DNA from: an uncultured Prevotellaceae bacterium
Lineage (GTDB): Bacteria; Bacteroidota; Bacteroidia; Bacteroidales; Bacteroidaceae
Direction: 5' to 3'
NCBI GenBank assembly: GCA_946185485.1
Contig: CAMHJQ010000001.1
Coordinates: 124,001 to 188,000, forward strand
Length of the DNA stretch: 64,000 nucleotides
Every line of letters starts with the position of its first letter. Position 1 is the stretch's first letter. Positions 16,995 to 24,984 of this stretch are shown piece after piece. The position numbers and the translations under genes are program-made. The notes beneath the pieces are model-generated. The model did not search any database, was not told the origin of the DNA, and saw only the letters and a list, made by a program, of their open reading frames with translations.

Positions 16995-17534
16995 TCAGAG
17001 GGTTTTAATTATTCTGTATAGTTTCTTGCGGATGCGGCTCAGCTGCGAGCCCACTGTCGAGGGGATGGAGCCTGTGACGTATGCAATGTCCGCGAGGCTC
17101 ATATTGTCGTAGTAGAACATGCTGACCAGCGCCTGTTCGTGCGGTGGCAGCATCGTCAGCGCCTGTTCCAGTTGCTGGATGGTCTGCTCGTTTGGCGATG
17201 CATCGTCGGGAATCTCCAGCGAGTCGTTGTCCAAGTCGCGGTCGTCCATATAGACGACGACCGTCTTCTTGCCCCTGACGAAATTCAGCGACTCGTGGTA
17301 GGCAATGCGGTTGAGCCATGTGGCGAGCGACGCCTTGCGGGAATCATAGCTTCCAATGCTGCGCAGAGCCTTGACAAACACATCCTGATAGACATCCTCG
17401 GCATCTTCGCACTGCGTCACGATGCGCTGCACCATGCGTAGCACCGCTGGACCGTATTCCGCAAGCAGCCGCTCACAGGCAGCAGGCTTTCCCTGCCGCA
17501 GTTCGTCAATCAGTCTGTCCGTCTCTTGTTCCAT
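16995..17534 (-). CDS. ECF-type RNA polymerase sigma factor
   Basis: A 179-residue sigma-70 family protein with only regions 2 and 4. Region 2 (residues ~20-90) includes EDAEDVYQDVFVKALRSI and ATWLNRIAYHESLNFVR. Region 4 (~125-175) includes LPPHEQALVSMFYYDNMSL and GSIPSTVGSQLSRIRKKL, the -35 recognition helix-turn-helix. No housekeeping TAnnTTTG box is seen upstream, which fits autoregulation by the sigma factor itself. The upstream sequence on its strand contains CGTTTTGTGTGTATATAAG. It heads a tightly spaced three-gene operon. Confidence 0.88.
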   Translation of the reverse strand: MEQETDRLIDELRQGKPAACERLLAEYGPAVLRMVQRIVTQCEDAEDVYQDVFVKALRSIGSYDSRKASLATWLNRIAYHESLNFVRGKKTVVVYMDDRDLDNDSLEIPDDASPNEQTIQQLEQALTMLPPHEQALVSMFYYDNMSLADIAYVTGSIPSTVGSQLSRIRKKLYRIIKTL

Positions 17535-17714
17535 TTTGTCTGTTCTCTACTCTTATATACACACAAAACGGAAAAACATTGCATTTTATTTGAAGATTTT
17601 TAATAACACACAAAGGAAACAATTCTTCGACTAAAGATCGAAGTGAGGCACACAATGATAGACATCATGGTCGATACAAAAGAATAGCCACTATCGCTAT
17701 TCCTTTGGAGCGGT

Positions 17715-17987
17715 TTACTCTTTTAGTGGTGCCTGCTTCAACTGCTCCAAAGCCCTGCACAACTGGTCTGGACATGAGGTGCTCTTGACACCACAGCGGA
17801 TGCCGTTCAGTCGGGGTATCACGTCGTCGATGCGCTGTCCTCTTACCAACTGGCTGATGCCTTGCAGGTTACCATTGCAGCCACCCAGGAAGAATACCTG
17901 CAGGATAACATCGTTCTCGTCGGCTGTTACGTCAATCAGTTGCGAGCACGTCCCGTGCGTCTGATACTGTACATGTTTTGTCTTCAT
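17715..17987 (-). CDS. TSCPD domain protein (TIGR03905 type)
   Basis: A 90-residue protein that carries the signature CGVKSTSCPDQLCRAL near its end and GGCNGNLQGISQLVRG in the middle, the conserved blocks of the TSCPD family. The same domain is found at the end of some class II ribonucleotide reductases, but the stand-alone form has no proven function. Three to four conserved cysteines suggest metal or thiol chemistry (inference). Monocistronic, with a promoter at 18014-18021. Confidence 0.85.
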   Translation of the reverse strand: MKTKHVQYQTHGTCSQLIDVTADENDVILQVFFLGGCNGNLQGISQLVRGQRIDDVIPRLNGIRCGVKSTSCPDQLCRALEQLKQAPLKE

Positions 17988-18013
17988 ATAGCTTGTCTTT
18001 TGTAATTCTGATG

Positions 18014-18021
18014 CAAATATA
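18014..18021 (-). promoter_or_regulatory. -7 promoter box for the TSCPD gene
   Basis: TATATTTG followed by C on the minus strand, 27 bp upstream of the ATG. Confidence 0.55.
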
Positions 18022-18185
18022 CGAATTATTATTGAATCAGCAAGGGTTTACGCTATTAATCTTTGGACAATAGTGGTGAGTTTCAGAAAATATAGCATCT
18101 TTTGAGCAAAAAAGCCAAAACGACTGTAACTATCCACCAAAATGAAGATAAACCTCATATTATCAACAAATTAACCTCAAAATGA

Positions 18186-18307
18186 CTATCCACTAACCCT
18201 CCACTAACTATCCACTAACTATCCACTAACTATCCACCAAATGACAGCGATTTTAGTGTAGGGTTAGTGGATAGATAGTGGATAGTTAGTGGATAGTTAG
18301 TGGATAG
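18186..18307. repeat. inverted pair of 11-bp tandem arrays
   Basis: Five head-to-tail 11-bp units (consensus CTATCCACTAA) start at 18186, 18197, 18208, 18219 and 18230. After a 12-bp spacer, five units in the opposite orientation (TTAGTGGATAG) start at 18253, 18264, 18275, 18286 and 18297. Each array keeps an exact 11-bp period, and together the arms could form a ~55-bp hairpin. Isolated extra units lie at 18130-18140, about 18354, about 18646 and, degenerate, about 18952. No gene is present between 17988 and 18654. Confidence 0.9.
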
Positions 18308-18365
18308 TTGAAAACGACCTAAAGTTCTGAATACAAATAAGTTAATTGAAATTTAGTGGATAGTT

Positions 18366-18625
18366 ACTGAAAAAAATGCTTTCTGCAGTGAAAAAACAGC
18401 ATACTTTCACTATGAAAACAGCGTACTTTCACCATGTAAGCAGGCCATTCCCACCGTGGGAATAGGCAGTTACCAGCATGGGAATGTGCTGTTTCCACGG
18501 TGGGAACGGACTTTTTGCGCCGTGCAGGAAAATTTCTTGCGCCGTGCAGAGATGTTCTTTGCGCCGTGCGGATATGGTATCACCTCCGTGGGGATATAGT
18601 ATCAGCTCCGTGCAAAAAGGGGCTC
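18366..18625. repeat. degenerate ~22-bp tandem array (orphan REP-like array)
   Basis: About ten consecutive units of 22-23 bp, best registered by their ends (CCGTGGGA, GGTGGGA, CCGTGCAGA, CCGTGGGGA, CCGTGC). Several are self-complementary, for example ATTCCCACCGTGGGAAT. The last units contain GGTATCACCTCCGTGG and AGTATCAGCTCCGTG, which share AGTAT-GCTC-G with the array beside the RAYT gene at 62516-62742. No open frame runs through it. Confidence 0.75.
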
Positions 18626-18654
18626 CGGAGCATGCATCCTGGATAAGTGGATAG

Positions 18655-18860
18655 TTATTTCGTCATTTTCATGACGTCGTCCATCGTGAAATGGCCGGAG
18701 AAGACCATCACCGTCGAACTGTCGTCCTCATCCGTTAACATGACGACAGCAGACTGTTGTTTGTCAATGCAGTGGTAGATGTCCACCTTGCTGTCATCCT
18801 CCTTGATCTGCATCAGCACTTCATAATTGTTTGTAAGACAGACATCGTTGTTTTGCAACG
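18655..18860 (-). pseudogene. 3' fragment of a DUF4252-type gene
   Basis: About 65 codons with a proper stop encode NNYEVLMQIKEDDSKVDIY, then SAVVMLTDEDDSSTVMVFSG and FTMDDVMKM, the pattern of the end of Bacteroidota DUF4252 lipoproteins. The signal peptide and first two thirds are missing; upstream codons are unrelated and hydrophobic by accident. The stop codon lies within a GTGGATAGTTA repeat unit. No promoter drives it. Family assignment is from pattern memory. Confidence 0.5.
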
Positions 18861-18974
18861 TGGAGTTTGCAAAGCGCATGGGGAAGTGGAAAGAGGTGAG
18901 TAAAAAGTGAAGAAATATGCAATAGCAGGGGGAAAAAGTTGAGGGTAGGAAGCGGATAGTTGGAAGAGATTTGC

Positions 18975-18982
18975 TACCTTTG
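18975..18982 (+). promoter_or_regulatory. -7 promoter box for the SLC13 gene
   Basis: TACCTTTG followed by C, 33 bp upstream of the ATG at 19015. Confidence 0.6.
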
Positions 18983-19014
18983 CACCCGTAAAAAACCAAA
19001 TCTATCAATCAAAT

Positions 19015-20520
19015 ATGTTTCATATTTACGAAGGTTTCCATCTGGTAGAGACGTATCACAAGATGCGCCACCAGCGGAAGTATCATCCAGAAGACAGCAC
19101 CAAGCGTGCATTCAAAATTGCGTTAGTCATTCTCGTCACATTAGGACTCTGGAACATGCCGGCAGAGTGGTACGGCATCCAGAACCTGACAGTCATCCAA
19201 CAGCGTATCATCGCCATCTTCGCATTTGCCACACTGATGTGGGTGCTCGAAGTTGTCTCCTCGTGGGCAACGTCGGTGGCCATCATCGTGCTGATGCTGC
19301 TGTTCACGACGGACAGCGGCATACTGCCCATGGTGAACGAAGAGGAGGTAGGCAAGTTATTATCGTATAAAGGGGTGATGGCGACCTTTGCCGACCCCGT
19401 CATCATGCTGTTCATCGGTGGTTTCGTACTGGCGATTGCAGCCACGAAGACAGGTCTCGACGCACAACTGGCCAAAGTGCTGCTGAAGCCCTTCGGAGCG
19501 AAGAGCGAAATGGTGCTGTTAGGTTTCCTGCTGATTACGGGACTATTCTCGATGTTCGTGTCGAACACGGCAACAGCAGCTATGATGCTGACCTTCCTGA
19601 CACCCGTGTTCCGTCAGCTGCCGCCCGAAGGCAAGGGCCGTATTGCGCTGGCTATGAGTATTCCCATCGCTGCGAACTTAGGTGGTATGGGTACGCCCAT
19701 CGGTACACCGCCAAACACCATTGCACTGAAGTACCTGAACGATCCTGAAGGTCTGAACCTCGGACTGGGTTTTGGTCAGTGGATGATGTTTATGTTCCCG
19801 CTGGTCGTGGTGCTGCTGTTCATCAGCTGGCGCCTGCTGCTGAAGGTGTTCCCCTTCACGCAGAAAACCATCGAGCTGAACATTGAGGGCGGTATGCAGA
19901 AGGGCTTCCACTCATGGGTGGTCATCGTGACGTTCTTCGTGACGGTAGCCCTCTGGTTGCTGGACCGTGTGACGGGCATCAACTCCTATACCGTGGCCAT
20001 GTTGCCCTTCATGGTGTTTGCCTTGACAGGTGTCATCACCAAGCGTGACTTGGAACAGATTAACTGGAGCGTCATCTGGATGGTTGCGGGTGGTTTTGCA
20101 CTGGGCTACGGTCTGAACGCGTCAGGTCTGGCTGCCAATGCCGTGGAGAGCATTCCCTTCGGTGACTTCTCGCCCCTGCTCATCCTGTTGCTCGGCGGCG
20201 CCATCTGCTACCTGCTGTCGAACTTCATCTCGAACTCGGCTACGGCTGCCCTGCTGATGCCTATCCTGGCCATTGTCTGCAGTGCCATGGGTGACAAGCT
20301 CGCCCCCATCGGCGGCACGCCAACCGTACTCATCGGCGTAGCCATCGCAGCATCGTCGGCTATGATCCTGCCCATATCCACACCACCGAACGCGCTGGCA
20401 TTCTCTACGGGCTTCATCAAGCAGAACGACATGGTGAAGATGGGTACCGCTATGGGTGTCATCGCTATGGTACTCGGCTTCGGACTGATCTACCTGATGG
20501 GCACGCTGCACATCCTGTAA
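19015..20520 (+). CDS. SLC13/DASS family sodium-coupled anion transporter
   Basis: A 501-residue inner-membrane protein with about twelve hydrophobic segments. The two family signatures are visible: SNTATAAMM with GGMGTPIGTPPNTIAL (residues ~185-245), and SNSATAALLMP with ISTPPNALAFSTG (~405-465). These Ser-Asn-Thr and Thr-Pro-Pro-Asn loops bind sodium and carboxylate or sulfate in this family. Dicarboxylates are the likeliest substrate; sulfate is possible. The N-terminus carries ~35 hydrophilic residues before the first helix. It stands alone between its promoter and the palindrome at 20601-20627. Confidence 0.88.
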   Translation: MFHIYEGFHLVETYHKMRHQRKYHPEDSTKRAFKIALVILVTLGLWNMPAEWYGIQNLTVIQQRIIAIFAFATLMWVLEVVSSWATSVAIIVLMLLFTTDSGILPMVNEEEVGKLLSYKGVMATFADPVIMLFIGGFVLAIAATKTGLDAQLAKVLLKPFGAKSEMVLLGFLLITGLFSMFVSNTATAAMMLTFLTPVFRQLPPEGKGRIALAMSIPIAANLGGMGTPIGTPPNTIALKYLNDPEGLNLGLGFGQWMMFMFPLVVVLLFISWRLLLKVFPFTQKTIELNIEGGMQKGFHSWVVIVTFFVTVALWLLDRVTGINSYTVAMLPFMVFALTGVITKRDLEQINWSVIWMVAGGFALGYGLNASGLAANAVESIPFGDFSPLLILLLGGAICYLLSNFISNSATAALLMPILAIVCSAMGDKLAPIGGTPTVLIGVAIAASSAMILPISTPPNALAFSTGFIKQNDMVKMGTAMGVIAMVLGFGLIYLMGTLHIL

Positions 20521-20600
20521 AAGCTATTGACAATAAGCCGTCAGGCTACTGCAAAGGGGAAAATTTAACGAAATGTAACCCTTTTGTAAAAATAATTGGG

Positions 20601-20627
20601 AATTTCCTTGGTCATGTCAAGGAAATT
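20601..20627. promoter_or_regulatory. perfect inverted repeat upstream of gdhA (operator or terminator)
   Basis: AATTTCCTTG and CAAGGAAATT form perfect 10-bp arms with a 7-bp spacer. It ends three bases before the gdhA -7 box and is followed by CTCTATTTTT. It may terminate the SLC13 transcript, or be an operator overlapping the -33 region of gdhA. Confidence 0.6.
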
Positions 20628-20630
20628 CTC

Positions 20631-20638
20631 TATTTTTG
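20631..20638 (+). promoter_or_regulatory. -7 promoter box for gdhA
   Basis: TATTTTTG followed by CG; leader of about 85 nt to the start codon. The -33 region is occupied by the inverted repeat. Confidence 0.55.
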
Positions 20639-20724
20639 CGTTGTCAAATCTGACAAAGTGAAAGTCTCTCACAACTTAAAAACTATTATACACCAATATC
20701 TCTTTAACTAAAAATGTCAATACT

Positions 20725-22065
20725 ATGAACGTTGAGAAAATCATGCAAGGTCTGGAGCAGAAGCATCCAGGCGAAGTAGAATTCCTGCAGGCAGTACGCG
20801 AAGTGCTGGAATCTATTAAGGACGTCTACAACCAGCATCCTGAATTTGAAAAAGCGAAAATCGTGGAACGTCTGGTAGAGCCCGAGCGTATCACCACCTT
20901 CCGTGTGCCCTGGGTCGACGACAAGGGTGAGGTGCAGGTGAACATCGGCTACCGTGTACAATTCAATAGTGCCATTGGCCCATACAAGGGCGGACTTCGT
21001 TTCCACCCGTCGGTGAACCTCAGCATCCTGAAGTTCTTAGGATTCGAGCAGACCTTCAAGAACGCACTCACCACGCTGCCCATGGGCGGCGGCAAGGGCG
21101 GCTCAGACTTCAGCATCCGCGGCAAGAGCGACAACGAGGTGATGAAGTTCTGCCAGTCGTTTATGACAGAACTCTACAAGGTCATCGGTCCCGACATGGA
21201 CGTGCCGGCAGGTGACATCGGCGTCGGTGCCCGCGAGATAGGCTATCTCTTCGGACAGTACAAGCGACTCACCAGCCAGTTCCACGGTGCCACACTCACC
21301 GGCAAGGGCATTGAGTGGGGAGGCAGCATCCTGCGTCCGGAGGCAACGGGCTATGGTGCCCTCTACTTTGTGCACCAGATGATGCAGACGCATGGTCTCG
21401 ACATCAAGGGCAAGACGGTGGCACTTTCTGGTTTCGGCAATGTGGCCTGGGGCGCTGCCAAGAAAGCTACCGAACTGGGTGCCAAGGTCATCACCATCAG
21501 CGGTCCTGACGGCTACATCTACGACCCCGCCGGTCTGGACAGTGAGAAGATTGAGTATATGCTGGAGCTCCGTGCCTCAGGCAACGACGTGTGCCAACCC
21601 TACGAGGAGGAATTTGATGGCGCTACCTTCTTTGCCAACAAGAAACCTTGGGAGCAGAAGGCCGACATCTACCTGCCCTGCGCTACCCAGAACGAGCTCA
21701 ACGGCGACGATGCCGACGAGATTCTGGCTAACAAGCCGCTGTGTGTTGCCGAGGTATCGAACATGGGCTGCACCGCCGAGGCTGTCGAGAAGTTCGTTGC
21801 TGCCGGACAGCTGTTTGCTCCCGGCAAGGCTGTGAATGCCGGCGGCGTGGCTACCTCGGGATTGGAGATGACACAGAACTCCATGCGTATGTCGTGGACG
21901 GCCGAGGAGGTCGACCAGCGTCTGCACCAGATCATGTCCGGCATCCACGAGCAGTGTGTCAAATACGGCAAGCAGCCCGACGGCTATGTCAACTATGTCA
22001 AGGGCGCTAACGTCGCCGGCTTCATGAAGGTTGCCAAGGCCATGTTAGCACAGGGAATCGTCTAA
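20725..22065 (+). CDS. gdhA: NADP-dependent glutamate dehydrogenase
   Basis: A 446-residue hexameric-type (~50 kDa) enzyme that aminates 2-oxoglutarate to glutamate, the main ammonium assimilation step in gut Bacteroidales. Motifs: GPYKGGLRFHPSVN and TLPMGGGKGGSDF with the catalytic lysine (~110-135), VPAGDIGVGAREIG, GKGIEWGGS, and the nucleotide-binding GFGNVAWGAAKKATELGAK. The Ser/Gly context and length are those of small NADP-specific GDHs. It has its own promoter with a palindrome over the -33 region and a stem-loop after the stop. Confidence 0.95.
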   Translation: MNVEKIMQGLEQKHPGEVEFLQAVREVLESIKDVYNQHPEFEKAKIVERLVEPERITTFRVPWVDDKGEVQVNIGYRVQFNSAIGPYKGGLRFHPSVNLSILKFLGFEQTFKNALTTLPMGGGKGGSDFSIRGKSDNEVMKFCQSFMTELYKVIGPDMDVPAGDIGVGAREIGYLFGQYKRLTSQFHGATLTGKGIEWGGSILRPEATGYGALYFVHQMMQTHGLDIKGKTVALSGFGNVAWGAAKKATELGAKVITISGPDGYIYDPAGLDSEKIEYMLELRASGNDVCQPYEEEFDGATFFANKKPWEQKADIYLPCATQNELNGDDADEILANKPLCVAEVSNMGCTAEAVEKFVAAGQLFAPGKAVNAGGVATSGLEMTQNSMRMSWTAEEVDQRLHQIMSGIHEQCVKYGKQPDGYVNYVKGANVAGFMKVAKAMLAQGIV

Positions 22066-22068
22066 TGC

Positions 22069-22092
22069 GGTTTGCGGGCGTGCCCGCAAACC
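22069..22092 (+). terminator. stem-loop after gdhA
   Basis: GGTTTGCGGGC and GCCCGCAAACC form a perfect 11-bp stem with a 2-base centre, four bases after the gdhA stop. A T tract is lacking (CTAAATATA follows), so termination is likely but not certain. Confidence 0.6.
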
Positions 22093-22214
22093 TAAATATA
22101 AAATATAAAATAAGAAATAACAAATGACACGTGGTGTAACATGGCGCATGATTTACTTGTCCTGCAAGGTATTGCCGGTGGGTTTGTTATTTTTTATTTT
22201 ATATTTTTTATTTA
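22093..22214. repeat. 29-bp AT-rich inverted repeat spanning the rlpA 5' end
   Basis: The arm at 22093-22121 (left) and the arm at 22186-22214 (right) are complementary at 27 of 29 positions. The left arm ends at the rlpA start region; the right arm is coding and supplies the hydrophobic core of the signal peptide. Confidence 0.7.
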
Positions 22215-22672
22215 GCCCCGCAGGGGCGCAAAACATTCAGAGCGGCAAGGCGTCCTACTACGCCAAGAAGTTTAAAGGCCGGAAGACGGCCAGTGGCGAG
22301 CGTATCCATCCGGACAGTTTGACCTGCGCACACCGCAGCTACCCCTTTGGCACGAAATTGAAAGTGTACAATCCCGCCAACGGACGTTTCGTCATTGTAC
22401 GCGTCACCGACCGAGGCCCGTACGTCCGTGGGCGCATCATCGACCTCTCCTGGCGAGCTGCCAAGGAACTCGACATCATTTCCAAAGGCGTGGGCATGGT
22501 CACCGTACAACGCCTCGACGAAATCATCGTCCCCTTCCGTCCTGAGTTCGACGAGATAGAACTGCCCGAACTGGAGATGGAGACAAACGACGGTTCACCA
22601 GCCTTCAACCCCTTCTGGCAAGACATGAAGAAAGATCAGTTGGAGTCGCAGAAGCGAAACACCAAACACTAA
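22124..22672 (+). CDS. rlpA: RlpA-family double-psi beta-barrel protein (septal ring lytic transglycosylase-like)
   Basis: A 182-residue exported protein. Residues ~20-38 form the signal peptide ([18 protein letters not shown]). Residues ~42-125 are the RlpA barrel: [52 protein letters not shown]. In Pseudomonas RlpA cleaves naked glycan strands at the septum; no SPOR domain is present here, and the tail is short and acidic. The catalytic-type His/Asp positions ([13 protein letters not shown]) are present. The signal-peptide core is encoded by one arm of an AT-rich inverted repeat. Confidence 0.88.
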   Translation: MTRGVTWRMIYLSCKVLPVGLLFFILYFLFSPAGAQNIQSGKASYYAKKFKGRKTASGERIHPDSLTCAHRSYPFGTKLKVYNPANGRFVIVRVTDRGPYVRGRIIDLSWRAAKELDIISKGVGMVTVQRLDEIIVPFRPEFDEIELPELEMETNDGSPAFNPFWQDMKKDQLESQKRNTKH

Positions 22673-22692
22673 ACGCGCTGTCCTCCCCCCCT

Positions 22693-23445
22693 TCACTTCC
22701 GACTCGTCGGCACGACGATTTCCTTCACCTGTGAGGCAATCTCTCTGTTGCCCTGCTTGACAGCGACACGGATGACGACCTCGCCATTCTTCAGCTTTTT
22801 ATCTGCCAGAATGTTTGCGGTATAGCGCACACCGCCCTTGGGCGCAATGCTCTCCACATGCAGGTCCGGCGAGATGCGGATATTCTTGTTGCCTGTCACG
22901 TCATATACCGTCGGCTGCACGTCAAAGATCACCTTGTCAGAACGGTTCATAATCTCGAACATCACCTTGCACTCCTCACCGGCACGCAACACGCCGTCAT
23001 GGTTGCCATCGACGATATGGGCATTACGAATCACAATGGCATCATTGACGCTGTTATTGTATGTCGTTTCACGGGGACCAGGCGCATCGAAGTCAATGCG
23101 GTCATCATAGCCGCCATCGGGCTGATGGTCATACTGGCGGTTGTCGCCATACTGACGATTATCACCATATTGTCGGTCGCTATTCCGCTGACGCTCATAC
23201 TGAGCCACACGCTCCTGCACCTTCTGGTCGGCAGCAGAACCGATGGCAGCACCCACCACGGCACCACCCGCCAAACCAACGATGCTACCTACATGTTCAC
23301 CACGCCAGCCACCACTGATGCCACCAATGGCAGAGCCCAGCAACGAACCGAAAGTGCCGCCTACGTAGGCACCCTGACCGGTGTACGTACCACAGCTGCT
23401 CAACAGCAGCATGCTACCCATCACGAAGATTATTGTCTTTTTCAT
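22693..23445 (-). CDS. glycine-zipper lipoprotein
   Basis: A 250-residue predicted lipoprotein; the start at 23445 (MKKTIIFVMGSMLLLSSCG) gives a lipobox LSSC. Residues ~25-75 are a glycine-zipper (GGTFGSLLGSAIGGISGG, GLAGGAVVGAAIGSAADQK), which tends to insert in membranes. Residues ~95-115 hold a tandem RQYGDN repeat (two to three copies). The C-terminal ~130 residues form a beta-rich domain (AIVIRNAHIVDGNHDGVLRAGE) with a possible calcium-like DGNHDG loop. Function unknown. It converges on rlpA and has a promoter at 23475-23482. Confidence 0.75.
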   Translation of the reverse strand: MKKTIIFVMGSMLLLSSCGTYTGQGAYVGGTFGSLLGSAIGGISGGWRGEHVGSIVGLAGGAVVGAAIGSAADQKVQERVAQYERQRNSDRQYGDNRQYGDNRQYDHQPDGGYDDRIDFDAPGPRETTYNNSVNDAIVIRNAHIVDGNHDGVLRAGEECKVMFEIMNRSDKVIFDVQPTVYDVTGNKNIRISPDLHVESIAPKGGVRYTANILADKKLKNGEVVIRVAVKQGNREIASQVKEIVVPTSRK

Positions 23446-23474
23446 CTGCTTACTATTTTTTTTTGATGACGGTG

Positions 23475-23482
23475 CAAAGATA
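23475..23482 (-). promoter_or_regulatory. -7 promoter box for the glycine-zipper lipoprotein
   Basis: TATCTTTG followed by C on the minus strand, 30 bp upstream of the ATG; back to back with the sugar porter promoter. Confidence 0.55.
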
Positions 23483-23560
23483 CGAACATTCTTTCTCACT
23501 GGCAAGGGGGATTTCCCGAAAAAGTAGTAGGGAAATGTATAATATTAGAAAAAAACAACG

Positions 23561-23568
23561 TATCTTTG
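23561..23568 (+). promoter_or_regulatory. -7 promoter box for the sugar porter
   Basis: TATCTTTG followed by C, about 31 bp upstream of the ATG at 23600. Confidence 0.55.
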
Positions 23569-23599
23569 CATGCGATTACCAATAAAATGACAACCCATT

Positions 23600-24928
23600 A
23601 TGCAAGAAACCAACAAAGGATTCATCTATTTCATCTGCCTGGTATCTGCCATGGGCGGACTGCTCTTCGGCTACGACTGGGTGGTCATAGGCGGTGCAAA
23701 GCCTTTCTATGAGCTGTTCTTCGGCATCAGCGACTCGCCCGTCATGCAGGGAGTAGCCATGTCAACGGCTTTGGTGGGCTGTCTGATAGGAGCCATGGTG
23801 GCTGGTGCCGCTGCCGACAGGTACGGTCGCAAGCCGTTGCTGACGATGGCCGCCATACTGTTTACCGTGTCTGCCATTGCCACAGGTCTGTTCAACGACT
23901 TCACCTTATTTAATATAGCACGCTTGATTGGCGGCATGGGCATCGGCGTGGCATCTGCCCTCTCGCCGATGTATATCGCAGAAGTCAGTCCCACAGCCAT
24001 ACGCGGACGGATGGTCAGCCTAAACCAGATGACCATCGTGCTGGGCATACTGGCAGCGCAGGTGGTGAACATGCTGTTGGCTCGGGAGACGTCGGTGCCA
24101 GAGAGTCAGGCATGGAACATCGCCTGGGGCTGGCGCTGGATGTTCTGGGCCGAGACGCTACCCGCAGCACTCTTTCTGGTCATGAGTTTCTTCATCCCCG
24201 AGAGCCCGGTATATCTGTCAGAGGTCAAAGGGAAGAGACTGTCGGCCAAAGACGGCCAGCAGCCGCTCATGGCTCGTCTCTCACTCCTTGCCACTCCTAA
24301 GTTCCGTCATGTCCTGATCTTGGGTTTGGTGATAGCAGTCTTCCAGCAATGGTGCGGCACCAACGTCATCTTCAACTATGCCCAGGAGATTTTCGTGGGG
24401 GCAGGCTTCGACGTCGACGGCATGTTCATCAACATCGTCATCACGGGCATCGCCAACGTCATCTTCACCATCATCGCCCTCTACACCATCGAGAAGTGGG
24501 GACGCCGTACCCTGATTCTGTTGGGGGCAGGCGGTCTGGGACTCATCTACCTAACGTTAGGCACCTGCTACTTCCTCGAAGTGAAGGGTGTCATGATGGT
24601 CGTACTGGTGGTCAGCGCCATCTCCGTCTATGCCATGACGTTAGGCCCTGTCACCTGGACACTGCTGGCTGAGATATTCCCCAACCACATCCGCGGCATC
24701 GCCATGGCCACCTGTACGTTCGCCCTCTGGGTAGGCTGCTGCACGCTGACATTCTCGTTCCCCTCAATGAATGCAGCCCTCGGCAGCAGCGGCACCTTCT
24801 GGATCTACAGCGCCATCTGTGCCTGCGCCTTTATCTTCCTGTTCCGCAACTGTCCGGAAACCAAGGGAAAGAGTCTGGAGCAACTGGAAAAAGAGTTAGT
24901 AGGACCCACCCCCGGCCCCTCCCTGTAA
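23600..24928 (+). CDS. sugar porter family MFS transporter (XylE-like)
   Basis: A 442-residue, twelve-helix sugar:H+ symporter. Signatures: GGLLFGYDWVVIGGA (helix 1), DRYGRKPLL (loop 2-3), the RGRMVSLNQ sugar-transporter motif, PESPVYL, and the C-terminal PETKGKSLEQLEKEL. The sugar (xylose, glucose or another) cannot be told. The natural C-terminus probably ended near EKEL: the last residues GPTPGPSL and the stop come from a C-rich palindromic repeat at 24901-24939. It is followed by the DUF5107-TPR gene in the same direction, a pairing that suggests carbohydrate use. Confidence 0.88.
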   Translation: MQETNKGFIYFICLVSAMGGLLFGYDWVVIGGAKPFYELFFGISDSPVMQGVAMSTALVGCLIGAMVAGAAADRYGRKPLLTMAAILFTVSAIATGLFNDFTLFNIARLIGGMGIGVASALSPMYIAEVSPTAIRGRMVSLNQMTIVLGILAAQVVNMLLARETSVPESQAWNIAWGWRWMFWAETLPAALFLVMSFFIPESPVYLSEVKGKRLSAKDGQQPLMARLSLLATPKFRHVLILGLVIAVFQQWCGTNVIFNYAQEIFVGAGFDVDGMFINIVITGIANVIFTIIALYTIEKWGRRTLILLGAGGLGLIYLTLGTCYFLEVKGVMMVVLVVSAISVYAMTLGPVTWTLLAEIFPNHIRGIAMATCTFALWVGCCTLTFSFPSMNAALGSSGTFWIYSAICACAFIFLFRNCPETKGKSLEQLEKELVGPTPGPSL

Positions 24929-24939
24929 TGGAGGGGAGT
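24901..24939 (+). repeat. C-rich dispersed palindromic element, copy a
   Basis: GGACCCACCCCCGGCCCC followed by TCCCTGTAATGGAGGGGA. It overlaps the end of the sugar porter and supplies its stop codon. The same element occurs inverted at 25006-25042 and again inside comM and DUF58. Confidence 0.75.
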
Positions 24940-24984
24940 AGATAGTTTAATCCTTAATATGACACAATTAAAAATAAAATAGGT

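Noticed and set aside
18130..18625. CRISPR array
   Set aside because: Units are 11 or 22 bp, degenerate and directly adjacent without unique spacers, and no cas genes are present.
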